The notes under the pieces: model-generated
What the model was told of the DNA's origin: nothing
The model's input: the letters and a program-made list of their open reading frames with translations, nothing else
Database searches by the model: none
Shown: positions 14,601-17,372 of the stretch, one piece after another
Numbering within the stretch: position 1 is the stretch's first letter
Layout of the letters: each line of letters starts with the position of its first letter
NCBI GenBank assembly: GCA_964533265.1
Contig: CAZHJW010000037.1
Location: 1-17,372, forward strand
Source of the DNA: UBA1100 sp964533265
GTDB lineage: Bacteria; Verrucomicrobiota; Verrucomicrobiia; Limisphaerales; UBA1100
Direction of reading: 5' to 3'
DNA: 17,372 nucleotides
Made by a program: the position numbers and the translations under genes

Positions 14601-16756
14601 CCGACTTTAAGAACATCGTCCAGCGCATGAATCTCATCTTCCCAGTTGCGCGAACGCAAATTTACACCACGCAAATTGGGTGATTCCTCTACATAGTGAG
14701 CCATCCGTGCCAATCGCAGAGCATCCGGCCAATTAGTCTGGCTGCCTAACCCCAAACGCTCCCTCAAGGCCGACACATCCTGCACCAGTCCACCGACTGT
14801 CTCCAAAGTTTTTGGCAGCTCCCTCAGTAACTGATCCCGATCAGTGGGCACCACCATCGAAATCCCTGCACCATGAAAAGGATGACCCAACGGTCGCCCA
14901 TGAGTCTCTAGGTGCTTTTCCAAGCGTCCAATTACAATTGTACGCTCCTCTAGCTGGGCACGTGTGCAGTCTAAAATTGTTTCGATGCTGCTCAGACTTT
15001 GGGTCAATGATTCGGGTCTCGGCAAGTTTTTCACTCCCTGCAACTGCCGCTGTCGGTGGATGAGTTCTCCGAAAATCTCGTAAGCACTGTAGCCGGTATT
15101 TGCCAAAGGCTGATTCACTGCCCGAGCATAGTCATTTAATTTCCCTCGCAAACGACCAAGCAATTCCATATCTGACTCGGAACCGGCTCGCTCAAGGACT
15201 CGCCCCTGATTAAGCGTGCGCTTCAGTTCATCGACCATCCCCTTCTTGTTGGTATTATGACTGTGAACTTCCAGGCATGCATCCCCCAGTCCCACCGAAT
15301 CTAACCGCCGCTTGACCACCTCCAAGGCCGCCATTTTTTCAGCCACAAATAAAACCTTTTTCCCCTGACCCAACGCCTGCGCCACAAGATTGGTGATAGT
15401 CTGCGACTTACCTGTTCCGGGCGGACCTTGGATAACCATGTTGCGACCGTCCTTTACATCCAAAATTGCCGACAATTGCGATCCATCTGCGTCGACCACC
15501 TGATACGATTCATGTGGCGGCAAATGGTCATCGAGCATCGTCTCATCCTCATAGGCAGAACCTGGCTCGTTGAAACCATTATCAAGAATGGAGCAAAGCA
15601 ACGGGTGTTCTGTCGGCTGCTCTTCCTTCGGCCAGCAAGTACAATCCAGATCGCGGTACATCATCAGCTTGGTGAACGAGAAAAACCCGAGATAGACTTC
15701 GTCATCATGCACTTCCCAATTTTTCAGACCTGACACTGCCTTACGTACCGATTCAAAGTACGTTTTAGGATCCATGTCCTCGATCTCGGGAAACGCTGGC
15801 ATCTCTGCAGCAAAATCAAGCTTCAGTTTATAGGCCAGCGACAGATTCTCCTCAATATGATCTCCGGTATAATAAAGTTTGTAACGCTCACGAACAGCCG
15901 CTCTTACGAGCTTCACCGGAATTAGGAGCAAGGGGGCTTTCAACTCTCGCTTCGGATCATCCTTGTCTCGCCAATGCAACATCCCGAGTGCCATAAACAG
16001 TACATTGACACCACGTTCCTCAATGTAGGTACGTGCTGAGCGTTCCGTATTCAATAAACGGCGCTGCAAACGACGATCGGTATCATTGGTTTGCAAACGG
16101 GTATCTCGCAATTCTTCTTCACTCAATGGCTTCAACCATTCCTTGCGCAAAGCTCCACCAGTCGATGAATCTTCCACACGCAACAAATGCTCGTCAGCCA
16201 AAATGCGTACTTCTTTCTCCAATGATTTGGAAAAATGCTGCGCTTTTTCTACCGCCAATGGATGCTTAAGTATTTCCCTCCCGCTACCGATACGATCACG
16301 AACCGTCTCAGCCTGGTGAATCGCCAATTCAACTTCTTCTAACAGCAATTGACCCGCCGCCTCATTTTCAGGGGTTACCGACCTGCCAATCGCCTCCTCC
16401 ACTCGAGGAGGCAAACTATTCACTGCGTGCACCACCTTGCTAAGTGAATTGCTTACAGTCTTAAGGTGGTCGGCTAATTCTTTATCTGAAGTCACCTGTG
16501 CGGGCCATTTGGGCAAATCCTCCAAACGTTGCCGAGCATTGGTAAGATGAGGGGAAAGATCGACTTCCAAACCTTTACGCGGCACAAAGGTCAGCGGCTT
16601 CTCTTTGCGTGTCAAAAGATCGAAAATTTCAGTCGAAGATTCCCCACGAACACACACACCACGCGCGGAAGAATGTCGGTAATTCAATAGAGAATTACGC
16701 AACCCTAAATCCAGCAGTTCCTTCCGGGCTGCCTCATAATGATCTTGAATTGACAT
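11633..16756 (-). CDS. DUF4011-SF1 helicase-PD-(D/E)XK nuclease-DUF3320 protein (defence-type)
   Basis: ATG 16756 gives 1707 residues; an upstream in-frame TTG (16789) is less likely. Domains in order: DUF4011 (about 1-200, 'ARKELLDLGLRNSLLNYRH') and 'PLLLIPVKLVR' near 275; SF1 helicase Walker A G444-PPGTGK-S451; a long helical, coiled-coil-like insert (about 490-1050); Walker B D1086-E-A-S1089; motif III 'GDSKQMPP' near 1110; motifs V 'NVQGDERDVIFIS' near 1285 and VI 'LNVLITRSRRR' near 1325. A Vsr/MTES_1575-type nuclease follows (about 1395-1490; D1411, E1428-C-D1430-G and 'ARDRDRLRQ'), then DUF3320 (about 1545-1600). This architecture is that of large single-protein defence factors; I recall it as Hhe-like (DUF4011-helicase-Vsr) but cannot verify the name here. 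It would unwind and cleave invading nucleic acid in the cytoplasm. It is the first gene of a two-gene unit with the peptidase/MORN gene. No Shine-Dalgarno is visible. Confidence 0.92.
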   Translation of the reverse strand: MSIQDHYEAARKELLDLGLRNSLLNYRHSSARGVCVRGESSTEIFDLLTRKEKPLTFVPRKGLEVDLSPHLTNARQRLEDLPKWPAQVTSDKELADHLKTVSNSLSKVVHAVNSLPPRVEEAIGRSVTPENEAAGQLLLEEVELAIHQAETVRDRIGSGREILKHPLAVEKAQHFSKSLEKEVRILADEHLLRVEDSSTGGALRKEWLKPLSEEELRDTRLQTNDTDRRLQRRLLNTERSARTYIEERGVNVLFMALGMLHWRDKDDPKRELKAPLLLIPVKLVRAAVRERYKLYYTGDHIEENLSLAYKLKLDFAAEMPAFPEIEDMDPKTYFESVRKAVSGLKNWEVHDDEVYLGFFSFTKLMMYRDLDCTCWPKEEQPTEHPLLCSILDNGFNEPGSAYEDETMLDDHLPPHESYQVVDADGSQLSAILDVKDGRNMVIQGPPGTGKSQTITNLVAQALGQGKKVLFVAEKMAALEVVKRRLDSVGLGDACLEVHSHNTNKKGMVDELKRTLNQGRVLERAGSESDMELLGRLRGKLNDYARAVNQPLANTGYSAYEIFGELIHRQRQLQGVKNLPRPESLTQSLSSIETILDCTRAQLEERTIVIGRLEKHLETHGRPLGHPFHGAGISMVVPTDRDQLLRELPKTLETVGGLVQDVSALRERLGLGSQTNWPDALRLARMAHYVEESPNLRGVNLRSRNWEDEIHALDDVLKVGGEHSSLKASHEQTLLPEAWGRDVLVPRAAIVEHGEKWYKFIIGDYRRARMEIRALCRAGQAPKEPTEMLKLTEAIMGEARLRKEVEEKAGVAEEVFGRQWRGLDSDWDKLGEVRIFVEKLRTAVRVGDVEEALVGYLETDPDALPLPGLIAAMEQSRTVYQEQQARLFDLLKLDVTMRSAWTEEWPFEEQIQKLETMVTEVGRLDEQVIFNQLAETLNEAGLGWVIEGAMDWSEAPKHLVHWFRNAWFERMLHELLDEREPLRRFNQTAHTQDISRFRELDQLLFLFNRIKLAARHWEGLPSMVGNGQLGILMREFEKRVRHLPIRKLMIKTGRAMQAIKPVFMMSPMSIASFLPPGSVNFDLVIFDEASQVKPVDALGAVLRGKQLVVVGDSKQMPPTRFFDSIGGNEELDDEENRLADLESILGTMTGQRAPQRMLRWHYRSRHESLIAVSNQEFYDGNLVIFPNFNPADPSLGIKYHYLPDTVYQRGNTSSNPLEARAVAEAVFRHARECPELTLGVAAFSVKQMQAVYDEIEQMRMEDNSCEDYFGAHPNEPFFVKNLENVQGDERDVIFISVGYGRDGNGKVSMNFGPLNSDGGERRLNVLITRSRRRCEVFTNLRALDIDMNRTSARGVEVFRAYLQYAETGTLDGEAAKISAGVSTIFEEEVAEFLRFSGFDVQMKVGTAGFFIDLAVYDPNKPGIYLLGIECDGPEYNRARTARDRDRLRQQVLEGLGWNVYRLWSVEWFAHPIEEKARLMAAIEAAQKGKSVIIDVTKEEADQLREKRLEELQTVRREATSAKLTGAASQPAYKKSKVKINLSKKDLIEQPLAKLAKWVGEIVQTESPIFRDMAYIRFLDAAGKRTGARNVESFEKGLSEAISEQEVRREGDVLFDAKSTTVTVRDRRKLSTDERKFEWVADLELDEAILIVVRQSFGIEKEDISIAASRLLGFDRTSEPMRVRTDARVDMLLAFGRLVEREEQIQIPV

Positions 16757-16887
16757 TATACAGAAAGCACGCCGGGTAACGTAGCCCAACCAAAACAGAC
16801 AGCAGTTAAAGCGTCAAGCACATGCCCTTAACGGGACACCTCAACAGGAATTTCAGAAGATCCTTTACAAAAGAAACCGGTAGATAT
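16757..16887. other. Spacer between desaturase and helicase-nuclease genes
   Basis: This 131-base spacer should hold the promoter of the helicase-nuclease unit. On the minus strand a TTGACG box lies about 65 bases before the ATG but lacks a convincing -10 at the right distance. A TATAAT overlaps the ATG itself and so cannot drive full-length translation. The 10-bp palindrome TAGATATCTA (16881-16890) overlaps the desaturase stop. I see no terminator hairpin here, so read-through from the desaturase gene is possible. Confidence 0.4.
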
Positions 16888-17372
16888 CTAGGTCAATTGC
16901 CCGGCCAATTGCTGGTGAGCAGCATGCCACTCCTTGATAGCATCTCGCAGCTCAGCCACAGCAGACTCAAGGCGCATACGCAGTTCAGCGAGTTGTTCCT
17001 TCGTAAGTTCGAGTTTCTTTTGAGCGGCCTTAGCATATTCGCTTTTGGCCGCTTCCCACGCTTCGGAAGCAGAATGTAGCTTTTCACCGGCCTCGGTAAA
17101 GAGGGCCTGCGCTTTTTCACAAACCGGTGCCGGAGCCTGTGAAAGTTTATCATTTAAGACTTTATCCTTCTGGCTAATTTCAGCGAGCATGATCTTCTCA
17201 TCGGGAACTCGCCGCAGATCACTGGCCAATCCCATCTTGCTCAGCGTCCAAGCCACCCATTTTGTGGGATCGAATTGCCACGGCTTCACGCCATTACGAT
17301 AGTCGTGCTGAAACTCGTGATGAAAATTATGGTAACCCTCGCCAAAAGTGAAGATGGCGGTGACCCAGGAAT
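16888..17372 (-). CDS. Acyl-CoA (delta-9 type) fatty acid desaturase, C-terminal part (5' end outside window)
   Basis: The frame is open to the window edge and ends with TAG 16888-16890, giving the last 160 residues. The third histidine box of membrane fatty acid desaturases is clear, 'GEGYHNFHHEFQHDYRNG' (H14, H17, H18 of the visible part), followed by 'KPWQFDPTKWVAWTLSKMGL' and 'LRRVPDEKI', as in bacterial stearoyl-CoA-type desaturases. These di-iron membrane enzymes introduce a double bond into acyl chains, usually at position 9, and need electrons from a ferredoxin or cytochrome b5-type partner not seen here. The first two histidine boxes and the membrane helices are outside the window. 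After residue about 60 the protein has a charged, Ala/Lys/Glu-rich tail of about 95 residues that looks like a coiled coil, which is longer than the core family needs. A GTG at 17289 is internal, not the start. Confidence 0.9.
   Translation of the reverse strand, partial: SWVTAIFTFGEGYHNFHHEFQHDYRNGVKPWQFDPTKWVAWTLSKMGLASDLRRVPDEKIMLAEISQKDKVLNDKLSQAPAPVCEKAQALFTEAGEKLHSASEAWEAAKSEYAKAAQKKLELTKEQLAELRMRLESAVAELRDAIKEWHAAHQQLAGQLT

Noticed and set aside
16751..16756. TATAAT at the start of the helicase gene as a -10 promoter box.
   Set aside because: It overlaps the ATG, so a transcript from it would lack the start codon.
1..17372. CRISPR arrays, tRNA or rRNA genes, insertion sequences and long direct repeats.
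   Set aside because: I looked for repeated units, cloverleaf-like segments and transposase motifs and saw none, although a by-eye scan can miss weak or diverged copies.

Overview
The window looks like a chromosome segment of a Verrucomicrobiota (less likely Planctomycetota) bacterium, probably free-living and aquatic. The main clue is the adjacent pair of a planctomycete-type cytochrome c/DUF1549/DUF1553 protein and a Tat-exported DUF1501 protein, together with a Gfo/Idh/MocA oxidoreductase and a secreted protein with PPC-type domains. This combination is typical of those phyla. Shine-Dalgarno sequences are weak throughout, and several starts are GTG or TTG, which also fits. I see no tRNA, rRNA, CRISPR array, transposase or phage gene.

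Layout. (1) 1-4160, plus strand: the C-terminal end of a Gfo/Idh/MocA oxidoreductase, then the DUF1549/DUF1553 cytochrome protein and the DUF1501 protein, whose ATG directly follows the TAA of the gene before it. (2) 4157-6663, minus strand: an LRR lipoprotein-like protein, a small two-helix membrane protein and a PPC-domain secreted protein, in transcription order. The PPC gene converges on the DUF1501 gene so tightly that the stop codons overlap. (3) 6728-9206, minus strand: a GNRA-capped terminator, then (upstream in transcription order) an enolase-superfamily dehydratase very like cis-3-hydroxy-L-proline dehydratase and a monomeric-sarcosine-oxidase-type flavoenzyme. The flavoenzyme gene is transcribed first and the two are 2 nt apart. 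(4) 9207-9588: an intergenic region with a possible leader peptide (19 codons), a strong hairpin and promoter-like boxes for both directions. (5) 9589-10392, plus strand: a class III-like polyphosphate kinase 2. (6) 10428-16756, minus strand: a very large DUF4011/SF1 helicase/PD-(D/E)XK nuclease/DUF3320 protein, followed 5 nt later by an MtfA-like (M90) metallopeptidase fused to MORN/YwqK-type repeats. (7) 16888-17372, minus strand: the C-terminal end of an acyl-CoA delta-9-type desaturase.

How the genes work together. Genes 1-3 and the PPC gene look like the exported redox/hydrolase sets common in these phyla, whose substrates are mostly unknown. The flavoenzyme and dehydratase form a compact catabolic pair for an imino acid, possibly N-methylated or hydroxylated proline. 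The helicase-nuclease and metallopeptidase/MORN genes form the most interesting unit: a recognisable defence-type ATPase-nuclease translationally linked to a protease fused to a YwqK-like repeat domain. I do not know this pairing as a described system. The assignments come from reading translated sequence and recognising motifs; no database search was made.
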